Shown here: piece after piece, positions 1-11,128 of the stretch
Numbering within the stretch: the stretch's first letter is position 1
Layout of the letters: every line of letters begins with the position of its first letter
Assembly (NCBI GenBank): GCA_022036555.1
Contig: CM039129.1
Location: 35,060,051-35,124,050 of the forward strand
From: Microstegium vimineum
Lineage: Eukaryota > Streptophyta > Magnoliopsida > Poales > Poaceae
Direction of reading: 5' to 3'
DNA length: 64,000 nt
Notes under the pieces: model-generated
The model's database searches: none
What the model was told of the DNA's origin: nothing
What the model saw: the letters and a program-made list of their open reading frames with translations, nothing else
Made by a program: the position numbers and the translations under genes

Positions 1-1639
1 ATCACAAAGGATTTTTTCCCGAACGACACATTTCCACCCACGGGGGCAACTGCCGCCCAAGCCCTGTGAAAAGCCTTGGGTCGGGCTTGCGTTTAACTTT
101 GGCAATGTGATGTTTTTATCGGGGGCCATGGCGGTTTTGCAAGCCCGGACAATGGTGAATTTGGTTTGTTCTCCACCCCTGGTGGGTTTGATTGTATGGG
201 GTTAGGTTGTATGTGCTTCGTTTGCGGTTCAGCGGGGCCTGCGCGTTATCTTTAAAGGCCGCCATGGTTTTTGCACTCTCTACCCTATTTTTTAATTAAA
301 CTTTGTATCTCGCCTTGGGGAGGCTACTGTTGCCGCACCTCCGTGCTTGCGTGATATTGTATTGCTCTTTTATTCGCCTATTGCGTTGGGGGAGGCGATC
401 TCTTTCTTCCCATGCCTTTGCAATTTTGCTGTAAGTTTTGTAGGACTTGTTCCTGTTTTTGTTCTTCTGGAGCTTTCTGAACTTCGCCCCTTTTGTTTGG
501 TTGGGGGATCTTGACCGGGTTGGGTTCGTCGCCCGTGGACGGCTTGAGTGTGGCCCTGTTTGCCGCTTGAGCTGGGGTTTGGCTTCCGGTTTTTCGAGGG
601 TCGGGTGTCGCTCTTCTTGCGTTTTTTTCTTGCCACTTCGGGCCCTTTTTCTTCGCGCTAGCCGGGTACCTCGTCTTTGGTGCCCCGTTACTGTGGCGTA
701 ATGACGCACGTTGCACGGGCCTCGAATCTTCTCCGTTCGCCCCCTTTTGCACGGGGTTTTGTGACATCGTGGGCTTGACTTTGGCCAAGCTGGGGGCAAA
801 AAACCACTTTGAAAAAAAAATTCTTTCTAACAAGATATGGGGAATTATGTACGAACGGGGAACCTTTGACGAAACCTCCGAGGGCTGAGGAATTTTCGCC
901 CCAAAAGGGCCCCGAAGGTTTCGGGGAAAGGGGCCTTTTGCGAGTGTGAAGGGCCACTCAATCGGCGGCGGTGAGCAAAAAAAAAAACGGAAACCCAGAA
1001 ATTTTGGGGTGAGTCTCTCTTATACTTGGGTGGGACCCCTTTTTTATGTACACGTTTCTGTTATGGGAATATAAAACAAATGCCCCTTTTACCTACCCGG
1101 AATTTTTTAGGACCTCTCTAACACTCCAGGGGCCTTTAGTACGTGGTACTCACGAATTACCAAGCCGGGGAGAAATGAAAAAAGCCAATTTTTCCGAGTT
1201 TGGACAACGTCTCATCCGCCCCCCCCTGAGGCCCTCTTCGGTCCCCTTTGGGGGTTCGGTTTTGGTCCTTCGCCCCCTGGGCCTCCTCCATGGCCTTCGT
1301 ACCGAGGACCAAACCCTCGCCCTTTCGGCCCCGCCCAAACGGGGGGGGAGATCTCGGCTACCTGCCTTTTGGCCTTCGCGTCGGAGACCTTTTTTAAACC
1401 CCTCACCTTGGGTTTTTTGTTGAGCGAAGGCTCCCAATCCTTGGTTAAGGTACATGCAACACACCAAGGCAATGTTGTTCGGCATTCCTTATTATTTGGG
1501 GCTTCGCCTTGCCCGGTGGAGGATGCAGTTTCGGGCGAAGAGGGCCTTTGCTTGACCAATTTTTGGCCCCCGGGGGGGCCTTCGCGACTTTCCCGTCCCC
1601 CCCAAAAAACACTTAGCTTATCTTTCTGTACTAATAAAA

Positions 1640-1980
1640 GGTTTAGGGGAGACATTAGAGTTTTGGGACACTTGGGGGAACACTTAGGTGTAATTTTTAA
1701 AAGGGTTTTGACACTTAGGGTTTAGGGGGAGACACATGTGTGTGTGTAAACCCTAAAAAAGTTTTTAACACTTAGAGTAACCCAAAAAGGGAGACATCAC
1801 TTAGGGTTTAGGGGTTTTGGGTAGACACTTCGGTTTAAAAGGGGAAAAACTTTTGTGTGTGTGGGACCCAACAAGTTTGTAACACTTTCTAAGGGAACCA
1901 AAAAGGGGAACACTTAGTGTAGGCACTGGGGGAGACCTTAGGGTTTTGGGTTTAGGCACTTAGAGTCAGGACACTTTGGG
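1640..1980. repeat. Degenerate telomere-like TTTAGGG motifs
   Basis: The segment repeats short units of the kind ACACTTAGGGTTTAGGG and CCTTAGGGTTTTGGGTTTAGG, separated by 30-80 bases and interleaved with GGGGGAGACAC. The plant telomere unit is TTTAGGG. Here the units are scattered, not in tight tandem, so this is at most an interstitial, degraded telomere-like repeat, and sequence errors may have blurred it. Confidence 0.35.
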
Positions 1981-2299
1981 TAAAATATTTTTTAAAAATT
2001 TAAAGAATATACATTTTTTTAACTACAATAAAAAGAAATTTTATTTCTCAACAAAAAAGCTTGGGTTTAGGGGAACACCAGCGTGTGAAAAACCCCAATC
2101 AAAGGGGTAAAAACCCCAAATTTATTTTTTTAGAATAAAAAAAAAGGTATCTATTTTTTAAACAATAACGAAGGGCTATATTTTCTAACAATCCAAAAAA
2201 ATAAAAAAAAAAGGGGGTAATAATGGGAAATTTAAAAAATTGAAGTATTTAATACTAACAAAAAATTTTTTTAAAACTAAAATATATTTTTATTATATT

Positions 2300-2640
2300 T
2301 CACACAATTCCCCTTTTCCCTTTTTCTTCTTCTTCTTCTTCTTTTCTTCTTTTTTTCTCTTCTTCTTCTTCTTCCTTTTTCTCCTCGATCGATCGTCCCT
2401 TTTTGCCTAGAAAGACATGTATAAAATGTTAGTGGTGTGAAAACAAACAATAATATTCCTTTTTAATTTTTTCTTTTTCTTTTGCTAATAAATTAATTAA
2501 ATCCTTAAAAATTCTCAAAATTAATTTACTAAATCAACCTTTTTTCCTTTTTAGTTTTTCTTTTTTCCTCTCCTGTTCCTTTTCTTCCTTTTCTCTCTCC
2601 TTTTCTTTTCTTTCCCCATTTCTTCTTTTTCGACGACTAT
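2300..2640. repeat. CTT microsatellite and long polypyrimidine tracts
   Basis: An impure (CTT)n/(TTC)n run occupies about 2320-2385. A second, nearly pure C/T tract lies at about 2535-2625. Both are low-complexity DNA without coding signal. Confidence 0.75.
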
Positions 2641-2904
2641 TTTGGGGGTGGGGCCCCCGAAAAAGGGGGGAGGGGTTTTGGTGGCGGGGAGTCACGGGGG
2701 AGGTGTGGCGGAAGCCTCCGCGCCGCGCTCGGGGGCGAAGACGCCGCCTAAAGTGACTAGCCTGCGGGTTCCCCCGGCGGACGGGGGGGGGCCCCCAAAG
2801 GCGAGACAACGGAGGCGCGCGCGGCGGCGGTTCGTTTATGCGTCGAGGAAAAACAAGAGTCCAAGACACATAGGGGGATGAGGGGGGGAAGACAGGCTTT
2901 ATGG

Positions 2905-2990
2905 AAGGACCCTTAAACCCCGGTTGGGATTAGTAAATACACATTATTTACTAATACCAAAGGGCTAAGGCATGTTAAGGCCCCCCAAAA
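2905..2990. repeat. CACTA subterminal repeat, left side
   Basis: CCCTTAAACCCCGGTTGGGATTAGTAAA is followed after a short spacer by TACTAATACCAAAGGGCTAAGG. The two arms are imperfect inverted copies of the grass TTTAGTCCCGGTTGGG type repeat. The same repeat type recurs at 8103-8260, which suggests these are the two ends of one element. Confidence 0.5.
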
Positions 2991-4579
2991 GAAATTTCCA
3001 GGGGATCTTTTTTAAAGTTTTGTTTGTATGTATTTTTTATATCTATAAATTTTCGAGTCTTGTTTAATTTCATAATAAATTAAATACTGCCCCTAATTTT
3101 TTTTAAAATAACCATTAAATTTCTTTTTTCTTTTTTATACCTAAAAAATGTTTTAAAAAAAAAATCTTTTACCTTTTTTTAATATCAAATTAAATGTATT
3201 AACCATTAGAATTTGGGTTAAAAGCAAAAGTAAATTGTTCAAATTAAAAAAGTAAATGCTTGGTTACCAATAGGGAAATTTTTTTATGCATTATTTAAAA
3301 CTTAAACTATTTATTTTTCACCGTTCATTTTTCCAAATTTTGCATAAATAAGTTTACCCGCAAAAAAGAAAACTTTATGAGACACAAATGCCCCCTATGA
3401 AAAACTTTTTAATACAAAAGGTTTTTTAACTCATAAATCATTTATTTTAGAATAAACTTTTTCACTGACAAATGGTTTTTTTTATCACTAAATGATACAA
3501 AAGAAGTATTAGAAAAAATTTAATTAGTACTAAATGCAAAATTGACCAAATACAAATTTGACCCTTTATTTATTTCACCAAACTAGCAAAAATGACCAAT
3601 AAACATTTCCCTTGAAATACTGCTAACAGCTACACAAGGGGAAGTATGATCTTCTTCTTACATAAAGTCCCTTTGGGCATGATCATGTCGTAACCATGGG
3701 GTGTCCCCCCCGGGATTTTAGAATTTTTCTTGGGTCTTTGGGCAACTGAATGGGAAAATTGGGCATCCCCTTTTGAATGTTTGACATGTCGAGTTGTCTT
3801 TTAATTCCCAAAAAATTTCTCTTCCCTGAAAAAAATGTGACCTTGGGGTCATTGATGATTTTATTTGTCTCGTTTTTTCCTTTCTTTTGGGTTTTTTAGA
3901 CATGTCCCCTTTTCTAGAACACCGTTCACACAACAGCAAGGGGCAAAAAGGTTTTGTCTTTTTACCAAAAAGGGGCCGAGGGCCCTGTTGTCATCCCTAA
4001 TCCTTGTCAATTGGGTTTCCCCCTTCCCCGGCATCTCACCAAATTGACAAATTAAAAAAAGGGACTTTTTAAAAAAAGGCTATATAGTTCCCCAAAACTC
4101 AACTATGCGACCCAAATATTTTTCCTATTTTATTTGGGGGCGTGGCATCTATTCGGGCACCACTGTTTTGGGTTGGTGTTCCCTTTTTTCTTGGCTACCC
4201 TGTAAAAAGTATTTCCATTTTCTTTTAGGCTTGTACGTGGGGTTTGGGGCCTGATGTTTCTACCAACAAAAACAGTTGCCAATTTCTCTCATCACCAAAA
4301 CATTTTTTTCGCAACCCAAACTTGAAAGTTTTCATGTGTTTTACGCATAATCCAAACTTTTATTCTTTTCCCTTTAAAAATGGGGTCGTAGAATTCTTTG
4401 TCCTCGACATCGGGTCCACCACAGGGGTTTTTTAAGAATATGTAGTGGGCTTTATTGAAATAATCATCCCCATACCGATATAGTTTTCTTCCCTAGTGTT
4501 TCCTTTCCCACTAAGTCCCCCTCTTCTTTATTTAGGAACACCAATCGGTCAAGGTCGGGGTATAGTCCCAAAAAAGAAC

Positions 4580-6430
4580 TCAATACCCTCCCTGTCCCCC
4601 TAGCCCTTTTTGATGCTTCCTTTTAGGGAGCACGTTTTGAACATATTTTTTCAGGACTCCCCTGAACCTTTCAAAGGGGGAACAGTTGTGTAGGGAAAAT
4701 AGGACTGAGAAAAGTAACTCCTTACCAGGTGAACTAGGAGGTTTCCATGAATTAAAGAAGGGGTGGAGGGAAAAACAACTCAAAACTACAAAGGGACTGA
4801 ACCACACTTCTGTAGGAGCTAGTTCCATTTGACGATTGCCTTCGAAAATTTCATTGAGGAATGCCCATAGCTTATAGTGGTAGACATTATGTGGAGGTAG
4901 AATTCCTCTTAAAGCAACCCGGAAAACAATTGCTCATAAGCAGGGCAGTCATGAAACTTTAATTTAGGGAATTTCTTCTCGACCTTTTTTTTTATTCTTT
5001 AATATTTGGAGGAAAAAACCCGATGGGGCCTTGATTTTCTTAAAAAAATTCAAACATGATTTCCTTCTCTTCTTGCTAAGGGGGGAGCAGCGGGTTTAAA
5101 AAATGGCGTCCACCCTTCTGTCTGTCTGGATCAGGTTGTTCGTTCTTTCATGTTTGCAATCCTGACGTGCTTCAAGTTACTTTGTTTTTCCATACACACC
5201 CCCTGAATCCTACAGGTTCACACAAACATTCTTTGTCAAGTGCTCACGTCGACGGTGGCGGACCCCTAGCATCCAATAGGGTAGCTCCCAAAAAATGGGC
5301 TTCTTCTTTTTCCTGGGGGGCCGTCCATTAGCATCTTTTGGGAAATGGTACGACCCTTCTCCCTTTCCAAAGACACTTGCACATCCTTTACCATATCAAT
5401 ACATCCTCCCCATTTGGTTTTGGGGCTTGGTTCTTTTCACTTCTTCTTTATAAACTTGCCTTTTTTTCTGGGTTGTTTTTTAGGGAAAAAACAAGAGGGG
5501 CCCAAAGGCATCCCTTTCGAAAAAAAAATTCAAAATAAACAGTAAGGCTCAAAACGTGTGTGCAGATTTTAAACCCTTTTTTTTGTTGTCCCCAAAGATT
5601 ATTAGGGGAGGCCCATATTTTATGTTAGTACAACAATGCCGCAGGTCGAAGTGTTCCTGTTTTTTTATCATCCCACACATGTTAAACCCCGGTTTGCTCC
5701 CTAAAACAGGGGTTCCCCAACTAAGGGCCTCAGAAAAATCGATGCCCTTGCCAGTTTTTCTTCGGGCCTTGGATCAGCACCCCATCATAATAACTTTGCT
5801 TTATGCAAACCATGGAGGGAAGGTGTAGATCTAAGATCACCAAGTGGTATGACCACTGCTCTCTCCCCAAAAGGGTCATATCATCCGTGCTCAAACCGAA
5901 TGTCAAATGCTCTCCCTGGGACCCCCCACAGGGGGTTCCCCAAAAATGTTGTCTGCCTTACGTCTTCTTTTTTGCCCTCGCAACAACTTTGCATGGTCCT
6001 TGTTTCGAAAGACGTTTCAAAAGGGGTTGTATTTATAGGGGCATACCACTAACTTTGGCGAATTTTCTTCCCGGAAAACCTTTTGCCCCAAAATCGCCCG
6101 GGGTTTTCGCCTGACTTATACCGCACGTTTTTCATACGGGGGATTCATCCAAATTCTCGTAGCCATTCCTTTGCCAGGTACATGATGTATCATTTGGACA
6201 GCAAACTATCTTCGGATTTTCAACATGAGGGGACTGACCTGTTTTGCTTTGTACGTTGGAGACAAAACTTTTGCTTCGAAGCATTTTTTTTTTGGGTCTG
6301 AGTAATTTCCCAAATGCCTTGTCGGGTATGCCATTTTTTGCCTTCCATTTTAGCAATCCAGGTTGTACCCAACTTTTTTTTCCCACTTTCCCCCCGAGTA
6401 TATATTTTTTAGTGTCCTCTAGCATGCGTC
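4580..6430 (-). pseudogene. TNP2-like CACTA transposase remnant (with DUF4218)
   Basis: The gene reads right to left in broken frames. At about 6360-6300 the frame gives LLKWKAKNGIPDKAFGKLL, the usual N-terminal block of grass TNP2 transposases. At about 6203-6135 it gives CPND followed by GYENLDESP, the cysteine-containing block of that family. Between about 5990 and 5560 the three frames jointly show the catalytic-core surroundings (FPPW, QGPK, EHFDLR). At about 4680-4640, PFERFRGVLKKYV is the hallmark of the DUF4218 C-terminal region. The order is right for TNP2, which cuts and pastes CACTA elements in the nucleus. The frame changes every few dozen residues, partly because of base-calling errors, so it is impossible to say how decayed the true copy is. 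Confidence 0.75.
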
Positions 6431-8102
6431 AAACTTAGCTTTCTCTTTTTTAGTTTCACAATTCTTTTTGCATCACGAATGACTTCACCAAGACCATCAT
6501 CTTCAGAGAGTGTTCCTTGCCCCTGCCTCTTCTTCTCTTCCCCATTTCAGTACATAGTCCCAAAATTGAGCAAAAAATGCGCAGGCTCCAATTGCTCTTT
6601 TTTTGCTTCTTTTCCCTCAAATTCCCGGTTTTTTCCAGTTGGTCCAACAAATAAGGTTTGACATGAAAACCCCACTTCAACAAATGTGGTGAGAGTCCTT
6701 TTTACAATATTCCCTTCAAATTTTTGCACAAGGGGCAGGGCAACACAGAAATTACCATCTCTCTTTTTTCCTCACCCCCTTAAGAAATCATGCACGCCCC
6801 CAATAAACTTTTGAAGCGGCGATTACATTTTTACACCAAAACTTTCATCGCTGCTTATAATGACCCCCAAAACAAATTAAATTTCTCATTTTTGGTTAAA
6901 AATAAATTATAAAAAACCGAAAGGTCTGCATTAAAATAGGAAAGATGGGGAAAACCAAAATGTGTCATTTTTTGATCCCCCCAAGACTAAAAGTAGCTTA
7001 GAAAGCCTCGACAAAAACGTATGCTAAAACCGCTACACTATACACAAAAACCTAAAATGCACTTTAGTCTAATGATCTCCCGACCAATCCAACTAAAGCA
7101 ACATACATTATTTGGTGTTCAACATCGACGAGCCCTTGACTGGGTCGCTGCCTCTCAGCCTTCATGCCCCCCACCAAAATGTTTAACAAACTTTCCCCCT
7201 AGTACCCCCCCGGGTCCAGTGCCCTCCCCCCTAAAAATAGAAATAAAAAAAAAACATTTAATCAAAATCATCATGAAATATAGGTACAAATTAAACCATA
7301 ACCAACAAATGGATAAAAAATAAAACTCACATTAGATCTAGACACTTATAGAAGATCGGGGCCTTTTTTGGGGCCCGCCTTCCCCCCTCGGTACCTTTCA
7401 CAGCTTTGCATACATTTTCAATTAAGAAGGGGGTCTGGCCTTATCCTTTTTAACCCGATCAGAGGGCCCAAATACCCCCAAGAGTTTTCATCTACTCTCA
7501 TACCTTTTTTAAACTAGATATTTTAAATTCCTCAATTCCCAAAAAAAAGAAAAAAAAAACAAATAAATTTACATTTTTCTAAAAACATCAAGTGTCATTA
7601 TTTAACTAAAGTATTCTAGTACTAAACTTCTTCATCAAATTATAATTTTTTGAGCTCAAGGGCATAAAAATAAATCAGACAAACCCCCCTAAATTTTATT
7701 TAAAAAATCCTAAAATTTAAAATTTCTCAAACAAGCAAAAATCTTGAAATGTGAAACTATAATACCCTAGAAATGAAAGGTGTATACTTTGAATATATTT
7801 TAGTTGTCTTTTCAAAATATTCAAAACAATGTCAGGTGAAACTTAAAATGACAAAAAAGAGAAAATTATAAAAAAAAAAAACCAAATAGCCAAGAAACAT
7901 ATATTTTTGGGCTTAAAAAATGAGAGGTTTAAGAAGTAACCTTTCAACGAGTCGTTGGAGGGGTTAGAAGTGATCAAAACAAACAATGGCCAAAAAAGGA
8001 GAAAAAACAAGCAAGAACAAGAGGAAGAAATGACTCCGGGCTCGGGGGAGGGGAGAAAGAGGTTCAAATAGGGGGGCCTTTTTTCCCCTCCAAGAACCAC
8101 CT

Positions 8103-8260
8103 TGACTAAAGTCCTACCTTTAGCCCCTGCTGGGGCCTTAAACCCGGGGTAAAGGTTTAAAGGTAACCAACCGGGACTAAAGGGGGGGCTTTACCAATCG
8201 GACTAAAATACCTTTCCCCCGGGGGGAAAAATTTACCCCCCCGGGGTAAAGCCGATTTGA
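8103..8260. repeat. CACTA/MITE-type subterminal inverted repeats
   Basis: The stretch contains GGGACTAAAGG next to CTTTACC and CCTTTAG arms around AACCGGGACTAAAG. This is the well-known grass inverted-repeat type found at CACTA ends and in related MITEs. Poly-G and poly-C runs have been distorted. It probably marks the upstream end of the minus-strand CACTA element, but an independent MITE is possible. Confidence 0.6.
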
Positions 8261-8297
8261 AAATCAGCCAAAGTTGTTTCTTAGTATGAATTTACAG

Positions 8298-8500
8298 CGA
8301 TAAAATTGTATTTTAGAGGCTAAGCACCCTGCCTTTAGAAAATGACATTGTTAATCAAAATAAAAAAGAGGGATGCTAAATGCACGCCCTAAAAATCGAG
8401 CGTAAAATTGTATTTTAAGGCTATAGCACCCTGCCTTTTCTGAAAAAAACTTGTTAACGAATAATAAGGCGGCTAAATAAATGCCCCCCCTAAAAATCGT
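8298..8500. repeat. Two-copy tandem repeat, unit about 100 bp
   Basis: Copy 1 (about 8298-8400) and copy 2 (about 8401-8500) both run from CGATAAAATTGTATTTTA (or CGTAAAATTGTATTTTA) through GCACCCTGCCTTT and TTGTTAA to CCCTAAAAATCG. They differ by scattered indels. No coding signal. Confidence 0.7.
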
Positions 8501-8759
8501 CAAAAAAAACAAAAAGTCGACCCAACCCCAACCCCAAAAACATGGGATGGAGCCCACCACCCCGCCCCGCACCCACGCTTGCTTTCCTACTAGTGTTGAA
8601 TACAGGGAACAAATTCAGGGGGGATAATGGCAGATCGGGTCAACGGTTTTTGGGTTTTTGGGGTCTGGTTTTTTGTTCATGGGTTTTTGGGTTTGGTACC
8701 CGAAAATTTTTTAGTTTTGGACGGATTTCCCAATTTCACCCTATAAAAAAAAACTAGGT

Positions 8760-11128
8760 ACTAATCCCACTCCTCAATCTCTCCCCAGACCCTCCCCCCG
8801 CCCCCACCCCACCGACGGGCCCTCGGCTCAGCCGCTCAAAGGGGGGTCCAAACCCCCCCTAATGAAGTCGTGTAGCAAGAGTCGTGAAAAACATTGGACG
8901 CCTTGAGCGGGACCTCGATGACTCGACCTCTCTCTCTCACTCACTCTCGGTGTCTTCACCGTGGTGCACCCCTCCCCACAGACAGATGCCTTGACGCCTT
9001 GATTGTCGCCCGCCACCCAGCAACGCAGCGTGAGCATGCCATGCATCGGCTTCCGGTCAGAGCACCACATGTCAGCCACCTCCCTACCGTAAACTACAGT
9101 GCGCACAAGCGGCATGCCCAACAGCAGTAGGGTCGGGCTTCCCGGCCGGAGCGCACAGCAAGTACAGAGGCAGACTGCGCTTTTTGGGCTTTGGATAATC
9201 TGTCTGGTTTTTGGGATCCGCAGGTTTTAAATTTGGGAATAGATTTTCACCCAATTAGTATCAGTGGTGGATTCAGGCTATGACTTCGGTTTCATTTTTG
9301 GTGGCCAGAGACTCTACTCGATCCGAATTAACCACGTTGTCATCCTTACTTGTGCGTCATCCATTGATGTCAGTGCTTCTCTTCCGACATGGCACCCACC
9401 AATTGCCAAGATCTAGGCCGGTTATGCCAAATAACCCACCGCCAATACACTTGTCACATGAGATCTTTCTAGGCCATCAGTTGTGAGGGAGAGGGAGGGG
9501 CGGTGATGGCAATGACATGTAAGTGAGAAAGAGAGAGGAAGGGGATGGTGAGGGACGAAGGCTGCCCGTGGGAAATAGTGTGTTTGGTGGGTGGGTCCGA
9601 AGAATGAACTATAGGGTTCCCTCTTTCTCTTATACAGCTTAGTTTGATATATATTGGTTGAGATGGATTAGAGAATATTTTTATAGGTGAACCTCCTAAG
9701 AGATCCGCTTCTATCAATTAAATTTAGTATATGATTGTTTTTTGAGTGTCCATATATGGTTGCCAACCTTTGGAAAGTGCTACACATTTTTTTTGGAGAC
9801 AGGGAGAGTTTTTGTGTTCGCCTTTGTTAATAAAATCGCCATTGGTATCCCAAAATCAAGTTTGCAGTAGTGTCGACTACCCTAAACAACTAAACCCATG
9901 TATAAAGAATCTAAAATTTGCTTTAATACTCTAGTCGTTTGAGCAATTGGTTATTATATGAAGGATAATAATCTAAAGTAACCCCTAGGTTCAGATTTAA
10001 ATTGCCCACCTCAAATTAATACAGTATGTAACTATTTTAAATGTGCATCTAAGTTATCGCTTGCTCCATTATTAAAAAAAACTACTATAACTGTCAAGTC
10101 CAGAACTAAATAACCAAATATTTGTTGATATAAAAAAATGTTTAAATCACCATATAAGGTCTCTCTATATATGTTTTTACATGAGTATCTGTTTCTAATA
10201 TTATCAGTATATAAAGATTGATTAAAGTAGAGATATACATGATGATGTAGTAGTACCATCATCAAGTACATCATATATATATATATAACATTGACACTAA
10301 CGATGTATTTAAAAATATTTAATATACACATGATAATAATTTATATAATAGACTTTCAATTTAGATAAATATAATAGATAAGAAAAACTCTATGACATGT
10401 CAATATGTGTGTATGTGTGCCTCTTATAGAAGAAGAATTGTTATGTCAAAGAAAGTTGAGGGGATGCGAACCTTGATTGGTCAGTGGACGGTGGGTGAAG
10501 CAATCTCATGTGCCTTCCCATAACCCAAAAGTTGATAGCGTCATGCCTTGTGACGTGACATTATATATGCAAATTCCATCTAACATCTTTAATTGACAGA
10601 AAATCTAACACGTAAGATAGCTATAAAATACTCCACTAATCGAGAGTGGAAAGAAAAAAGCTAAACGACCATAGAACTACTTCAATTCAGTGACATATAT
10701 GATTAGCTAGAGTGTGTATAAAGCCTAGCTAGTTTATACACATTATACAAATGGTACGGTATAGACATTTTGTGTAGCTAATATTAATTATATATTATGC
10801 AAGAGAAAAGTGAGAAAAAAGAACTGCACACATCAAAATCATATGTAGGGCAAGCACGACGCAGCAGCTCTTAATGGTTTTACTCATAAACGCAGTACCT
10901 ATATAAAACTGCATTTTTTGAATCTAGCAACACAATTGCACGTGCTACTCTGAGGCGCTTCGTTCATGTGCGGCCACGTGTACGTCAATCATTTGCTTTC
11001 CGGTAGCTTGGTTGCAACCCAGCTGTTGTCGATGTACACATGTAGTGGCCGTTACACTTTACTAGTACGTACTATTTGTTGACACCCCCTTGCTATAGCT
11101 TTCTTGCATTGTGCTATCATCATCACAC
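8760..11128. other. Intergenic DNA, no gene recognised
   Basis: Base quality improves from about 8760 onward: runs shorten and the composition becomes ordinary. The interval is AT-rich with short frames of under 100 codons that match nothing I know. Positions 8900-9130 are GC-rich and 9480-9620 are GA-rich. Positions 10260-10300 include a short (AT)n run. I see no promoter, RNA gene or mobile-element end that can be defended. Confidence 0.6.

Larger units (their letters stand above)
1..2880. other. Low-quality, unassigned sequence
   Basis: I recognise no gene here. Long G, C, A and T runs are abundant and every reading frame breaks quickly, which looks like uncorrected long-read sequence rather than biology. 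The longest antisense frames (about 296-833) are rich in Lys, Arg, Gln and Pro and could be the shadow of a retrotransposon gag, but there is no diagnostic motif. Positions 2640-2880 are GC-rich and follow a long pyrimidine tract. Confidence 0.5.
2900..8270 (-). mobile_element. Degraded CACTA (En/Spm) DNA transposon, poorly sequenced
   Basis: Transposase traces on the minus strand (about 4580-6430) are bracketed by matching end-type repeats. At 2905-2990 there is an inverted pair around CCCCGGTTGGGATTAGTAAA. At 8103-8260 there are repeats of the GGGACTAAAGG / CCTTTAG type, known as subterminal repeats in grass CACTA elements. I could not find clean CACTA termini or a 3-bp target duplication, so the limits are approximate. 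The stretches 2990-4580 and 6430-8100 inside it are AT-rich with homopolymer errors, and I see no further gene in them. Confidence 0.55.

Noticed and set aside
296..833. Long antisense open frames rich in Lys/Arg
   Set aside because: No domain or motif. They lie in error-rich sequence and could arise by chance from base composition.
11077..11128. TGTTGACACCCCC as the possible 5' start of the LTR ending at 61250, with the LINE inserted in it
   Set aside because: TGTTG and CAACA ends would pair, but flanks CTATT and GGAGG do not form a target duplication and only about 50 bp would be available. The resemblance is too weak.
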